A stretch of 64,000 bases of DNA from Pseudomonas sp. QTF5. GTDB lineage: Bacteria > Pseudomonadota > Gammaproteobacteria > Pseudomonadales > Pseudomonadaceae. The stretch is from assembly GCF_000512695.2 (NCBI RefSeq), contig NZ_AZRW02000013.1, positions 1 to 64,000 of the forward strand, read 5' to 3'. Below are positions 1-9,376 of the stretch, in pieces. Positions within the stretch are counted from its first letter, which is position 1. Every line of letters starts with the position of its first letter. The notes under the pieces were generated by a model. That model did no database searches. It was not told where the DNA came from and saw only the letters and a program-made list of their open reading frames with translations. The position numbers were made by a program, and so were the translations under genes.

Positions 1-60
1 AGCGTGGAATCAATGTCCGGATGTTGGCGGAATGGGTGTCCGGATGGTCATGGAATCCGC

Positions 61-315
61 AGCTGAAGTGCTGGAGTACGTTCCGGCACGTTTTAAGGTG
101 ATTCGCCATGTGCGTCCCAAATGGGTCTGCCGCTGCTGCGAGCACATCGCCCAGGTGCCGGCGCGAGTCGCCCGATAGCTCGAGGCCTCGCTGGCCCGGG
201 GTTATTGGCCCATGTACTGGTCTCCAAGTTTGTCGATCTTCTTCCGCTGTATCGGCAATCCGAGATTTACGCCCGCGAGGGCGTAGATCTGGAGCGCTCA
301 ACCCTGGCCGACCGG
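61..315 (+). pseudogene. IS66-family transposase (TnpC) fragment, frameshifted
   Basis: This is a remnant of the central part of an IS66 transposase. One frame reads LEYVPARFKVIRHVRPKWVCRCCEHI, containing the zinc-binding CRCC of TnpC. After about base 165 the reading continues in another frame as PIARGLAGPGLLAHVLVSKF and LPLYRQSEIYAREGVDLERSTLAD, the hallmark block before the IS66 catalytic core. Both the N- and C-terminal parts of the roughly 500-residue protein are missing, and the frame break kills the gene. Just upstream, TGTCCGGATG occurs twice (15-24 and 37-46), as repeated binding sites at transposon ends do. Identification is from recalled family motifs and is fairly sure. Confidence 0.75.
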
Positions 316-329
316 AAAGAGATTGCCCG

Positions 330-555
330 CTGCGGCATGCCCTCAGGTGCCGTATTGCGTCGACGGTGCCAATGCTTGCCCGCCGGAAGACATCGGCGGT
401 TGGCCGGGCTATGCCGAATTCCTTGAAGTGATGGCAGATCCCATCCCGACCACCCAGAGCATGAAGATATGCTGGAGTGGCATGGCGATAACTTCGATCC
501 AACGGTTTTTGAGTGTGAGCGCGTCAATCAGCGGTTAAAGGGGATTAAGGTTTGA
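330..555 (+). pseudogene. Plasmid pRiA4b ORF-3-like protein, C-terminal fragment, frameshifted
   Basis: The reading CVDGANACPPEDIGGWPGYAEFLEVMADP matches the conserved C-terminal block of the pRiA4b ORF-3 family, often found in or beside transposons. A frameshift near 445 is needed to continue into HPEHEDMLEWHGDNFDPTVF and VNQRLKGIKV, ending at the TGA at 553-555. The N-terminal half is absent; it is directly abutted by the IS66 remnant, so the two pieces mark a rearrangement junction at about 315-330. It is non-functional. The family's biochemical role is unknown to me. Confidence 0.65.
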
Positions 556-581
556 GATGCAAGGCGGTGTAGTTCGGACGC

Positions 582-746
582 TTACGCATCACCAATGGGG
601 TCATCTCGACCTTCGCGCTCAACTTCATCAAGAATCTCCAGGTATTGAATTGCTCGATCAGATCCTGGCTGCAGCCTTTCTAAATCCCACAAGGCATAGC
701 GTCGTCTACGTTCGCGCTGCCAGAGACGCTTCGTGTCAATCATCAT
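582..746 (-). CDS. Small 54-residue protein overlapping the AbrB-like gene
   Basis: This open frame starts at the ATG at 746-744 (or 743-741), inside an ATGATGA that also contains the TGA of the upstream AbrB-like gene, and ends with TAA at 584-582. The product begins MMIDTKRLWQ, is very basic in its first third (RERRRR) and acidic at its end (EVEREGRDD). The stop/start overlap suggests translational coupling. A partner of an AbrB/MazE-like antitoxin is often a toxin, but this protein has no PIN, MazF or RelE motif that I recognise. It may be a real small gene, or the start of a toxin cut off by the mobile-element scar at 1-560. The coding call rests on the overlap geometry alone. Confidence 0.4.
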   Translation of the reverse strand: MMIDTKRLWQRERRRRYALWDLERLQPGSDRAIQYLEILDEVEREGRDDPIGDA

Positions 747-952
747 TCTTGCCCGCTATTCCAGGTCGCAGTGAGTTCGTCTATTCGCTCCGCTACTTGA
801 GCCGTTTTTGATAGGACTAGGCAGCGCGTGTTGCCGACAAATTCTTCTATCAGGTACACAGCGTCGCCGACATCCAGCTCGAGCTCCTGCAGCGTCTCGT
901 CTGGAATGCGTATCGCCCCGTCACCATCCCATTCTTCGATGATGATTTTCAT
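743..952 (-). CDS. AbrB/MazE/SpoVT-type DNA-binding protein (putative antitoxin)
   Basis: A 69-residue protein starting MKIIIEEWDGDGAIRIPDE, followed by LELDVGDAVYLIEE. This is the swapped-hairpin AbrB/MazE fold: a strand, the [AI]-x-[RI]-[IL]-P turn, then the GD-x-[VL] strand. The chosen ATG has AGAAGG seven bases upstream; an upstream in-frame GTG at 967 would run through this Shine-Dalgarno sequence. Such proteins bind palindromic operators and usually repress their own operon, often neutralising a toxin encoded next door. Its stop codon overlaps the start of the 54-residue frame downstream. No complete known toxin is adjacent, so it may be an orphan left after rearrangement. Confidence 0.65.
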   Translation of the reverse strand: MKIIIEEWDGDGAIRIPDETLQELELDVGDAVYLIEEFVGNTRCLVLSKTAQVAERIDELTATWNSGQE

Positions 953-1041
953 AGGTGGCCTTCTCACGTGTGGTCTCCTTGCTTGTTTGTCGGCAATGGT
1001 AACTCGCTTTGCGTACAGGCTCAGAACGCAGCGAGGAAGCG

Positions 1042-1149
1042 TTCAGACTGCTCGATCACTTGCCCGCCAGTGATTTGGTAACAGTGACGCGGCTAGACAG
1101 GCTAGCTGCGCACCATCCCCGTGACCTGCTGGACATTACTGAGCAGTTA
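1042..1149 (+). pseudogene. Serine resolvase (Tn3-type TnpR) fragment
   Basis: An open stretch without a start codon reads FRLLDHLPASDLVTVTRLDR followed by LAAHHPRDLLDITEQL. This resembles the region of serine recombinases around the conserved V-x-x-[LV]-D-R-[LF]-[AG]-R motif, with the helix that follows. Only about 36 residues of some 190 remain, and the second arginine of the motif has become alanine. It is another relic in the mobile-element scar at the left end of the window. I infer the family from the motif alone. Confidence 0.5.
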
Positions 1150-1479
1150 GCGCCGACATCGAATTGAGCCAGTTGCTGAGATGTCACTGACCCGGTCTGA
1201 TTCTTCGCAAGCCATTGCCTGTGCTGGATTGGCGCCGACGTGGGGGGCAGACTTGCGTCGGCATGTGGGTCAACTCGGCGTCGGTGTCTACAGGTATTGG
1301 AAACCTTATCGTAGATCCTCCGCACCACGCCCGGGATGACGCGAGGCTAAAGACGTATCCAGCAATCCTTTGGCTGTCTACGTCCGTCGCTCCGACAAAC
1401 CTGGCCCTATGGATTTCGATCAAACGCGCACACCTGCGGCTTTCTGATGGCTAGAATTATGGGTTGACCAAGGATGTAT
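1150..1479. other. Intergenic stretch without recognisable gene
   Basis: Short open frames exist on both strands here, but none has a credible ribosome-binding site or a recognisable motif. The stretch lies between the resolvase relic and the truncated integrase and is probably degraded mobile DNA. Confidence 0.5.
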
Positions 1480-1737
1480 TCAATGTAGTGCTTCGACGGC
1501 TTCGCGAATCAGCGGAATCTTAGTGGTGCGTTTGTCGTAAGCCTCCAGCTTAACCCTATGGTCTCGGCCCTTGATTTTGCGCATCACAAAAAAGGTTTTA
1601 CCGCCAGCTTTGGTGACTCGAATAACCAGGCCTTTGATTTTCGTGTCGTACACCAGAATGTCGGCCTTGCCGTCAGGGCAGGTCAAGTCGTCCAGAGCGG
1701 CTTTGGTGAAATTGATTTTCATGGCCATTACATTCAT
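1480..1737 (-). pseudogene. Truncated phage/island integrase (DUF4102 arm-binding domain only)
   Basis: The 85-residue product reads MKINFTKAALDDLTCPDGKA, then LVYDTKIKGLVIRVTKAGGK and FFVMRKIKGRDHRVKL. This is the arm-type DNA-binding domain found at the start of P4-like tyrosine integrases of about 400 residues. A stop after REAVEALH removes the core-binding and catalytic domains, so it cannot recombine DNA. It lies just before tRNA-Leu at 1818, and tRNA genes are the usual attachment targets of this integrase family. It is best read as the remnant of an integrated element. Expression as a free arm-domain protein is possible but unsupported. Confidence 0.7.
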
Positions 1738-1817
1738 TTCCCGTGGCTAAGTGATTGATTCTGGTTTTGTTTTGGTGTTAAATCGTCGCCTGCTTTAGCG
1801 CTCCACCCGCTACATAA

Positions 1818-1902
1818 GCCTCGATGGTGAAATTGGTAGACACACCGGACTTAAAATCCGTCGCCGCAAGGTGTGCCGGTTCGACTCCGGCTCGAGGCAC
1901 CA
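1818..1902 (+). tRNA. tRNA-Leu (anticodon UAA)
   Basis: Acceptor arms GCCTCGA and TCGAGGC pair, the D-loop contains GGTAGACAC, the anticodon loop is CTTAAAA with anticodon TAA, there is a long class II variable arm, the T-arm is GCCGGTTCGACTCCGGC, and CCA is encoded. The gene appears complete and functional. Confidence 0.95.
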
Positions 1903-2209
1903 CTCCACTCGCTTTTCATCTCGCTTACCCCTCACATCTGTCACTAGCGTCTAACCGACTCTGGTGTTTTTTGTCGTCTGCGATTCGGTAGCCAGCATCT
2001 GAGGTTTGTGAGCCGCTTGGGAGCCGGCTTGGGAGCTTTGCAGACAGCTTTCGCCATTCCTGGCATGCTGAGCTCAGCTCTCGCCCTCGCATCAAGGCCA
2101 GCAAAGAGTGTTCGTAAGTGATTGATTTTACAAATTTTTAAGCCTGTAAACACGGTCAGCAGCCGATCTCAGCGCTCAAATGCTTTTGTAGGCTGGCGGT
2201 GGGGAAGAT

Positions 2210-2265
2210 GACTTAAAATCCCCCGCTCGTAAGGGCGTGCCGGTTCGATTCCGGCTTCGGCACCA
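2210..2265 (+). pseudogene. 3' fragment of a second tRNA-Leu(UAA), probable att remnant
   Basis: The sequence starts at GACTTAAAATCC in the anticodon loop and runs through a variable arm, a T-arm (GCCGGTTCGATTCCGGC), the acceptor strand CTTCGGC and CCA. The 5' half of the tRNA (acceptor GCCGAAG, D-arm) is absent, so no functional tRNA forms. It is not a copy of the tRNA-Leu at 1818, because the variable arm and acceptor differ. It therefore comes from another tRNA-Leu locus. A hairpin terminator follows, as behind a real tRNA. A 3' tRNA half beside an integrase relic is what integration or excision of an island leaves. Confidence 0.7.
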
Positions 2266-2273
2266 TATTTATC

Positions 2274-2307
2274 AAAGGCCTGCATGAGGTTTCTCATGCA
2301 GGCCTTT
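2274..2307 (+). terminator. Hairpin terminator behind the tRNA-Leu fragment
   Basis: A perfect 15-bp inverted repeat, AAAGGCCTGCATGAG with CTCATGCAGGCCTTT, with a four-base loop, directly follows the tRNA fragment. Confidence 0.7.
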
Positions 2308-2386
2308 GTCGTTTCTGCTTCGCAATTTTTGACAGGCTTTATCCTGGATGCCAGTCGGTTAAGCATTTCAGCCGCGACACGCGCGT

Positions 2387-2431
2387 TGTAGCAGCTGCCG
2401 AAGGCTGCGTTCGGCTGCGCAGCGGTCGTAG
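2387..2431. repeat. REP-like palindrome
   Basis: The sequence GTAGCAGCTGCCG followed by GGCTGCGTTCGGCTGCGCAG matches a Pseudomonas REP variant with a small internal palindrome. Confidence 0.5.
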
Positions 2432-2475
2432 AACCAGAAGTTGCGGTGCGTCAGGCAGGTCGGTTCATAAAACAG

Positions 2476-2901
2476 CTACTTCTCCGTCCATTTCCCACCA
2501 CCGGTTTCGCAATCGATCTTGACCTGCGGCAGGTTCTCGACGCTGTAGTAATAAGTGATGACCTGGGCATTGTCGGGGATGTTCAGCGGTTTGCTGTTCT
2601 TGTCCTTGCTGATGGACTGAGGGTTGGCCAGCGCCTCTGCAGTCAATGTGCCCAGGCAGGTAGCCCGATAGCGATCACCGCACTGTGCGACTTTTTTCTT
2701 GGTGGTGGTCAGCATTTCCTTGCTCTCGTTGCTGCAGGACCAATCAATAGAGTCCACGGGCATGCCTTCGTACTCATAGCAGCTGTGTGTTTCGATCAAG
2801 GGAACTGAAGGGCTTTGAGATCGGGTTTTGACGTCGCACCCTTGGGCCATCACCCACGTGGGGCACAGGCAGACGACCAGAAGCAGAAGAAGTCTGTTCA
2901 T
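2476..2901 (-). CDS. Hypothetical secreted protein, 141 residues
   Basis: The N-terminus MNRLLLLLVVCLCPTWVMAQ is a typical Sec signal peptide with cleavage after VMA. The mature part (about 120 residues) has six cysteines, consistent with disulfides in the periplasm, and no domain I recognise. The start is supported by GAGAGGA nine bases upstream. The next gene on the same strand begins 46 bases upstream, so the two may be co-transcribed. Function unknown. Confidence 0.7.
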   Translation of the reverse strand: MNRLLLLLVVCLCPTWVMAQGCDVKTRSQSPSVPLIETHSCYEYEGMPVDSIDWSCSNESKEMLTTTKKKVAQCGDRYRATCLGTLTAEALANPQSISKDKNSKPLNIPDNAQVITYYYSVENLPQVKIDCETGGGKWTEK

Positions 2902-2947
2902 CGGTGTTTCCTCTCCTATAGCGCCCCATGTCGGGGTTGGGAGTCAG

Positions 2948-3232
2948 CTACACGAATGGCTGGCCGGTGAAACCGCGCGGCAGTCTTTGCAAACCGGGCA
3001 TTTCGATCAGCCGCTGGGTCCAGGCTGCGCGCCAGTCAGTGACTGTGTGGACGACTTTGGCCTTGCGTGCGGCCCGACGTGCAGCGTTGCGTTCGGCTTT
3101 GCGTGCATCTTTGAACGCATCGGTGTTTCGGCAGCTTCTGCATTTTACGCGAGTCAGTATGCTGCTTGAAATCAGCTTGCTGCCTTTGTGTCCGCAGGCC
3201 AGGTGCCCGCTGACTTTGAAGTGAGTGACCAT
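2948..3232 (-). CDS. Hypothetical small basic protein with CGH...CRSC motif
   Basis: The 94-residue product starts MVTHFKVSGHLACGHKGSKL and contains CRSC, so C-G-H and C-x2-C could bind zinc. The middle is rich in Arg, Lys and Ala (FKDARKAERNAARRAARKAK), probably a basic helix that could bind nucleic acid; that role is inference. The start has GGAG seven bases upstream. A terminator-like hairpin lies upstream at 3303-3329, separating it from the genes further up. Conserved-hypothetical type; function unknown. Confidence 0.65.
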   Translation of the reverse strand: MVTHFKVSGHLACGHKGSKLISSSILTRVKCRSCRNTDAFKDARKAERNAARRAARKAKVVHTVTDWRAAWTQRLIEMPGLQRLPRGFTGQPFV

Positions 3233-3302
3233 GGGGTATCTCCTTCGTGATGTGTAATCGTTCGACAGACGGGCGAGGGCGTTCGTTCGTTATATAGCAG
3301 GC

Positions 3303-3329
3303 AAAAAAAGGCCCGCATGCGGGCGGGCC
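3303..3329 (-). terminator. Rho-independent terminator (minus strand)
   Basis: On the minus strand GGCCCGC, a six-base loop and GCGGGCC are followed by seven T. It is a second stop signal after the one at 3408-3434. Confidence 0.7.
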
Positions 3330-3407
3330 AGGGGATTTCTTGAAAGGAGTGGATGCACTGTAGGGCATGAGTTGTGAAGGTCGTGTGAAATGGGAAAAGA
3401 CCCAAAC

Positions 3408-3434
3408 AAAAAAAGCCCGGCATATTTGGCCGGG
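3408..3434 (-). terminator. Rho-independent terminator (minus strand)
   Basis: On the minus strand CCCGGC, a seven-base loop and GCCGGG are followed by C and seven T. It ends the transcript of the gene at 3542-3772. Confidence 0.8.
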
Positions 3435-3541
3435 TGGGTGTGTAGCGCATGACAGGCAGGCAGGTGTAAGCCTGGTGACGGCTGTCACCGTTCAGGTGCC
3501 CTGAATGGGGCTTTGTGCCTGGCTCAAGTACTTGGGTCGAC

Positions 3542-3772
3542 TCATCTGAACCGAGGCAGCGGTGGCTCGACAGGTTTGAGTGAAGACAGCGCGCTGCGAA
3601 TCTGCGGCGTGTCTTTCTCGATGTCATTCAGACGATCGCGAATCCTGAGGGCTGTGGGATGCCCCCCTTGATTATCGACCCAATCGGCGATTTCCTTACA
3701 CGCAGCGGCAAGGCGCGCCTGACGGGAGTCAAGCAGGGTGAGCAGGGTGGTGATGGACTCTTTCTCGGACAT
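3542..3772 (-). CDS. Hypothetical 76-residue protein
   Basis: The ATG chosen (MSEKESITTLLTLLDSRQAR) has GGAGG eight bases upstream; an in-frame GTG three codons earlier overlaps that spacer and is less likely. The protein is predicted helical, with an acidic-basic pattern and a proline-rich end (PVEPPLPRFR). No signal peptide or known motif is visible. It is flanked by hairpin terminators at 3408-3434 and 3813-3834, so it is probably its own transcription unit. Function unknown. Confidence 0.65.
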   Translation of the reverse strand: MSEKESITTLLTLLDSRQARLAAACKEIADWVDNQGGHPTALRIRDRLNDIEKDTPQIRSALSSLKPVEPPLPRFR

Positions 3773-3812
3773 GACATACACCTCCGTTCAAAGAAATCGG
3801 GCAAAGGGCAAC

Positions 3813-3834
3813 AAAAAGCCCGCGAGGAGCGAGC
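3813..3834 (-). terminator. Rho-independent terminator (minus strand)
   Basis: On the minus strand GCTCGC, a short loop and GCGGGC (with one G-T pair) are followed by five T. It lies behind the gene at 3903-4160. Confidence 0.6.
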
Positions 3835-3902
3835 TTTCTGCCGGTGGGTCGCTGATCCTTCAGCTCCTATGAGTATAGACCCGGAAATAAAACAGGTCAG
3901 CT

Positions 3903-4160
3903 TCAGGCCTGCTGGGACTTCGGCGAACTGACCGCGTTAAGCCGCCGACATTCGCGTGCGGCGTCCTCTTCAAGATCGAAGCCGTCACCGATGAAGCCGC
4001 GAGTGCGGGTATCGGTGATGCGATACCAGACGGCAGCGTCGGGTGGCGGGTGATCGGGTTCTCCGGCCCGGCGACCATGAATGATGATCTTGTTGCAGCG
4101 TTTCACAACGAAAATGTCTTCCATGGCGTCACCGAAGCTATTCGTATTCAGATCAAGCAT
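3903..4160 (-). CDS. Hypothetical 85-residue protein
   Basis: The product begins MLDLNTNSFGDAMEDIFVVK and contains AVWYRITDTRTRGFIGDGFD, a strand-rich stretch, then an acidic-helical end (LEEDAARECRRLNA). AAGGG precedes the ATG at good distance. No membrane segment or export signal is seen. It is a small conserved-hypothetical cytoplasmic protein of unknown role, upstream of a terminator and downstream of the divergent-looking gap before topoisomerase IB. Confidence 0.65.
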   Translation of the reverse strand: MLDLNTNSFGDAMEDIFVVKRCNKIIIHGRRAGEPDHPPPDAAVWYRITDTRTRGFIGDGFDLEEDAARECRRLNAVSSPKSQQA

Positions 4161-4229
4161 AGAAGCCCTTTGCGATCATGCAAAAAACGGACAGGTCAGT
4201 TCGTCGGTTTAGTCCACCTCAAAGAGATC

Positions 4230-5267
4230 TCACGGTGTTTCGGCCGTCTCGATAAGCTTCTCCAGAAGCACTGCCAGCGCGACTTCTTCGGCCCTGAGCC
4301 TTTTACGTCCCCTAGATCGTGGCAGTTCGGACAATGCCCCCCGCATGAAACCATCGACGACTGCGGGGTGGATGTAGCACTTGCGGCAAACCGCCGGGGT
4401 ATTGCCCAGTTGCCGGGCGACGTTCTTGACCATTTCCACCACATGCCGCTTCGCGTCGGCTTCCGATTCCCACTGCAACTCGCGCAGCACCGCCAACGCC
4501 AGCGCACTGCCGGCCCAGGTGCGGTAGTCCTTGGCGGTGAAATCGGCGCCGGTCAGCGTCTGCAAGTAGGCGTTGACGTCGGAGGAACTGATGGTGTGCC
4601 GCTCGCCGTTTTCGTCCAGATACTGAAAGAGGTTTTGCCCCGGGATTTCCAGGCAACGCTTGATGATCCGCGCCAGCCGCAGGTCTTTGACGGTGATCTG
4701 GTGCTCGATGCCGCTCTTGCCACGAAACTGGAACAGGATCGCACTGCCGTTGACCTCGACATGACGGTTGCGCAGGGTCGTCAGGCCATAGGAGCGATTG
4801 TCCCGGGCGTATTGCGTGTTGCCGACCCGGATCAGCGTCGCATCGAGCAAAGTAATCACCGTGGCCATGACTTTGTCGCGGCTGAGACCGGGCGCCGCCA
4901 ACAGAGTTTCAAGCTGTTTACGCAGTTTCGGCAGGGCCAGGCCGAAGTCCCGCAAGCGCGAGTATTTGTCGGCATCGCGCACTTCTCGCCAGCGCGGGTG
5001 ATAACGGTATTGCTTGCGGCCGCGAGCGTCGCGGCCGGTGGCTTGCAGATGGCCGCGTGGGTCGGGGCAAATCCACACGTCGGTGTAGGCGGGCGGCACC
5101 GCAAGTGCATTGATGCGTTTGATTTCATCCGGACCGGTAATGCGCTGACCCGCCGGGTCGAAGTAGCAAAACTTGCCGCGCAGGAGCTTGCGGGTAATGC
5201 CGGGCTGGCTGTCATCGACGTAATGCAGATCGGGCGGCAGAACATCGGGCAACGCGGTATCTGGCAT
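4230..5267 (-). CDS. DNA topoisomerase IB (poxvirus type)
   Basis: This enzyme relaxes supercoils by a transient 3'-phosphotyrosyl bond, without ATP. With the start used here (345 residues), the N-terminal DNA-clamp part carries GKFCYFDPAGQRI and PPAYTDVWICPDPRGHLQAT. Catalytic residues are visible in order: Arg147 (LIRVGN), Lys184 (RGKSGIEH), Arg249 (KDYRTWAGS) and the nucleophile Tyr298 (CRKCYIHPAV). The ATG at 5267 (MPDTALPD) has AGGA nine bases upstream. An in-frame ATG at 5294 adds nine residues but lacks a Shine-Dalgarno sequence. Length and motifs fit bacterial TopIB of about 340 residues. It appears to be monocistronic. Confidence 0.92.
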   Translation of the reverse strand: MPDTALPDVLPPDLHYVDDSQPGITRKLLRGKFCYFDPAGQRITGPDEIKRINALAVPPAYTDVWICPDPRGHLQATGRDARGRKQYRYHPRWREVRDADKYSRLRDFGLALPKLRKQLETLLAAPGLSRDKVMATVITLLDATLIRVGNTQYARDNRSYGLTTLRNRHVEVNGSAILFQFRGKSGIEHQITVKDLRLARIIKRCLEIPGQNLFQYLDENGERHTISSSDVNAYLQTLTGADFTAKDYRTWAGSALALAVLRELQWESEADAKRHVVEMVKNVARQLGNTPAVCRKCYIHPAVVDGFMRGALSELPRSRGRKRLRAEEVALAVLLEKLIETAETP

Positions 5268-5365
5268 GGCGGGCAATCCTGAGCGACGAATCATGGGGCG
5301 TTAAACCATTGACCGCGCACTGTTGCCGGGGTGCCTGGAGAATGCCTGGAGAGTGCCGACAGATT

Positions 5366-6445
5366 TTAGGCCAGCACCGCCACCGCTTTGATTTGCGCCC
5401 AGAGTTGCTGTCCGGGGTGCACGCCCAGTTGATCCCGGGAATAGCGGGTGATCCGCGCCAACAGCGGTGTACCGGCCGCGTTCAGACGGATCAGTACGTG
5501 AGCGGCGTTATCGGCGCCGATTTCACTGATCACCGTGACCGGCAGGCGATTGAGGATGCTGCTGTGCTCGACGCCTTGCAGGCTCAGGCTGACATCCCGT
5601 GCCTGGACCTTGCAGCGCAATGCCTGGCCTTCAGCCATCGGTAAATGGGCGACTCGAATGCTTAGCTCCGTGTTGGGCAGTTGCAAGGTCAACAACTGAT
5701 AGTCAGCGTCATAGGCGCTGACGTGTCCTTCGATCACCACGCCGGCGTCGTCGCCCAGCGCCAGCGGCAGATCGAGCCGGGCCAGGGTTTCGCCGATGGG
5801 GCCACTGGCCAAAGCCTTGCCGTTACTGAGCAGGACGAGGTGGTCGGCGAGCCGCGCGACTTCATCTTGAGAATGGCTGACGTACAGCACGGGGATGTCC
5901 AGTTCATCGTGCAGCCGTTGCAGATACGGCAGGATTTCGTTTTTACGCTGGGTATCGAGCGCCGCCAGCGGTTCGTCCATCAGCAAAAGCTTCGGGCTGG
6001 TGAGCAGGGCACGAGCGATACCGATCCGCTGGCGTTCGCCGCCAGAAAGGTTCTGCGGATCACGGCCCAGCAAATGACCAATCCCCAGCAATTCAGTGGC
6101 ATGCGCCATGTCGACCCGGCGCTGTTGGCGAGGGATGCGCCTGAGGCCGAACTCAAGATTGGCCCGCACCGACAGATGTGGGAACAGGCTGGCTTCCTGG
6201 AAGACGTAACCCAAGGCGCGTTTATGCGGCGGGACAAAAATCCCCTTGTCGCTGTCCTGCCAGACTTCATCGTTGACCTGAATAAAACCCTGCTCGGCCT
6301 GTTCCAGACCGGCGATGCAGCGCAGGCACGTGGTTTTGCCCGAGCCGGAATGGCCGTAAAGCGCCGTCACTCCTCGGCCGGGCAGTTGCAGGTCGACATC
6401 CAGGGCGAATCCCGAATAGTTCAGTTTCAAGCGCGTATGAATCAT
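5366..6445 (-). CDS. modC: Molybdate ABC transporter ATP-binding protein ModC
   Basis: ModC hydrolyses ATP to drive molybdate uptake through ModB. Walker A is GHSGSGKTT (31-39), the signature is LSGGE (133-137) and Walker B is LLLMDEP (153-159). The C-terminal third, from about residue 290, is the Mop/TOBE domain ([23 protein letters not shown]) that binds oxyanions in ModC proteins. The 359-residue length is typical. Its ATG is three bases after the modB stop, so translation is coupled. The operon is preceded by a ModE-like palindrome at 7918-7941. Confidence 0.95.
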   Translation of the reverse strand: MIHTRLKLNYSGFALDVDLQLPGRGVTALYGHSGSGKTTCLRCIAGLEQAEQGFIQVNDEVWQDSDKGIFVPPHKRALGYVFQEASLFPHLSVRANLEFGLRRIPRQQRRVDMAHATELLGIGHLLGRDPQNLSGGERQRIGIARALLTSPKLLLMDEPLAALDTQRKNEILPYLQRLHDELDIPVLYVSHSQDEVARLADHLVLLSNGKALASGPIGETLARLDLPLALGDDAGVVIEGHVSAYDADYQLLTLQLPNTELSIRVAHLPMAEGQALRCKVQARDVSLSLQGVEHSSILNRLPVTVISEIGADNAAHVLIRLNAAGTPLLARITRYSRDQLGVHPGQQLWAQIKAVAVLA

Positions 6446-6448
6446 CGA

Positions 6449-7129
6449 TCAGCTCCAGGCCGCTTTGGTTTTACGGCTGGAGTAGAGCGCCAGCAATACT
6501 GCAAACGAGAACACCAACATCGCCCCGGCCAGCCAATGAGCCTGGGCGTATTCCATGGCTTCGACATGATCGTAGATCTGCACCGAGACCACGCGGGTCT
6601 TGTCGGGAATGTTGCCGCCAATCATCAGCACCACGCCGAACTCGCCGACGGTGTGGGCGAAACCAAGAATGGCCGCGGTGATGAAACCGGGGCGGGCCAG
6701 CGGCACAATCACGCTGAAGAACGTGTCCCAGGGATTGGCGCGCAAGGTGGCAGCCACTTCCAATGGGCGAGTGCCGATGGCGGAAAAAGCATTCTGTAGC
6801 GGTTGGACCACGAACGGCATCGAGTACAGCACCGAGCCGATCACCAGCCCCGCAAAACTGAAGGTCAGGGTGCCGAGACCCAGCGATTGGGTGAACTGAC
6901 CGATCCAGCCGTTCGGGCCGAGCGCCAGCAACAAATAAAAGCCGATCACCGTGGGCGGCAGCACCAGGGGCAGGGCGACGATCGCCCCGATCGGGCCGCG
7001 CAACCAGGACCGGGTGCGCGACAGCCATAATGCAATCGGAGTGCCGATGACCAACAGGATCACGGTCGTCAGGGACGCCAGTTTCAGGGTCAACCAGATG
7101 GCGGAATAATCGGCACTCGATAGCGTCAT
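6449..7129 (-). CDS. modB: Molybdate ABC transporter permease ModB
   Basis: A 226-residue inner-membrane protein with about five hydrophobic helices, beginning in [20 protein letters not shown]. The coupling loop to ModC is in [21 protein letters not shown], the EAA motif of ABC permeases, and [17 protein letters not shown] is the conserved ModB segment. Its ATG directly follows the modA TAA without a base between, and its stop lies three bases before modC, giving a tightly coupled modABC order. Confidence 0.95.
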   Translation of the reverse strand: MTLSSADYSAIWLTLKLASLTTVILLVIGTPIALWLSRTRSWLRGPIGAIVALPLVLPPTVIGFYLLLALGPNGWIGQFTQSLGLGTLTFSFAGLVIGSVLYSMPFVVQPLQNAFSAIGTRPLEVAATLRANPWDTFFSVIVPLARPGFITAAILGFAHTVGEFGVVLMIGGNIPDKTRVVSVQIYDHVEAMEYAQAHWLAGAMLVFSFAVLLALYSSRKTKAAWS

Positions 7130-9216
<2,087 letters not shown>

Positions 9217-9376
9217 GTGCAGTGTTCTCCGGCGTCGGTAGAAACGAATTTGTATCAGTAATGGCTGACCCAAGGCCAGTCGAGTTTGAGGATTGGCTTA
9301 AAGTCGGCTACGGCGATGTGTTTTCATGTGTTATTTCAACAGCACGACAACTGAACGATTCCATCGGGAGGCAGTG

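Noticed and set aside
2169..2366. Minus-strand frame of 65 codons over the tRNA fragment (contains GAEAGIEPARPYERG)
   Set aside because: It is an antisense reading of a tRNA-Leu 3' end and terminator, a common annotation artefact.
3036..3627. Minus-strand frames of about 150 codons between the small hypotheticals
   Set aside because: They run through two good terminators and overlap genes with proper ribosome-binding sites.
4050..5282. Plus-strand frame of 410 codons opposite topoisomerase IB
   Set aside because: It is a shadow of a high-GC gene with clear catalytic motifs on the other strand; it has no recognisable motif of its own.
5681..6799. Plus-strand frame of 372 codons opposite modC/modB
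   Set aside because: A shadow of well-identified ABC transporter genes.
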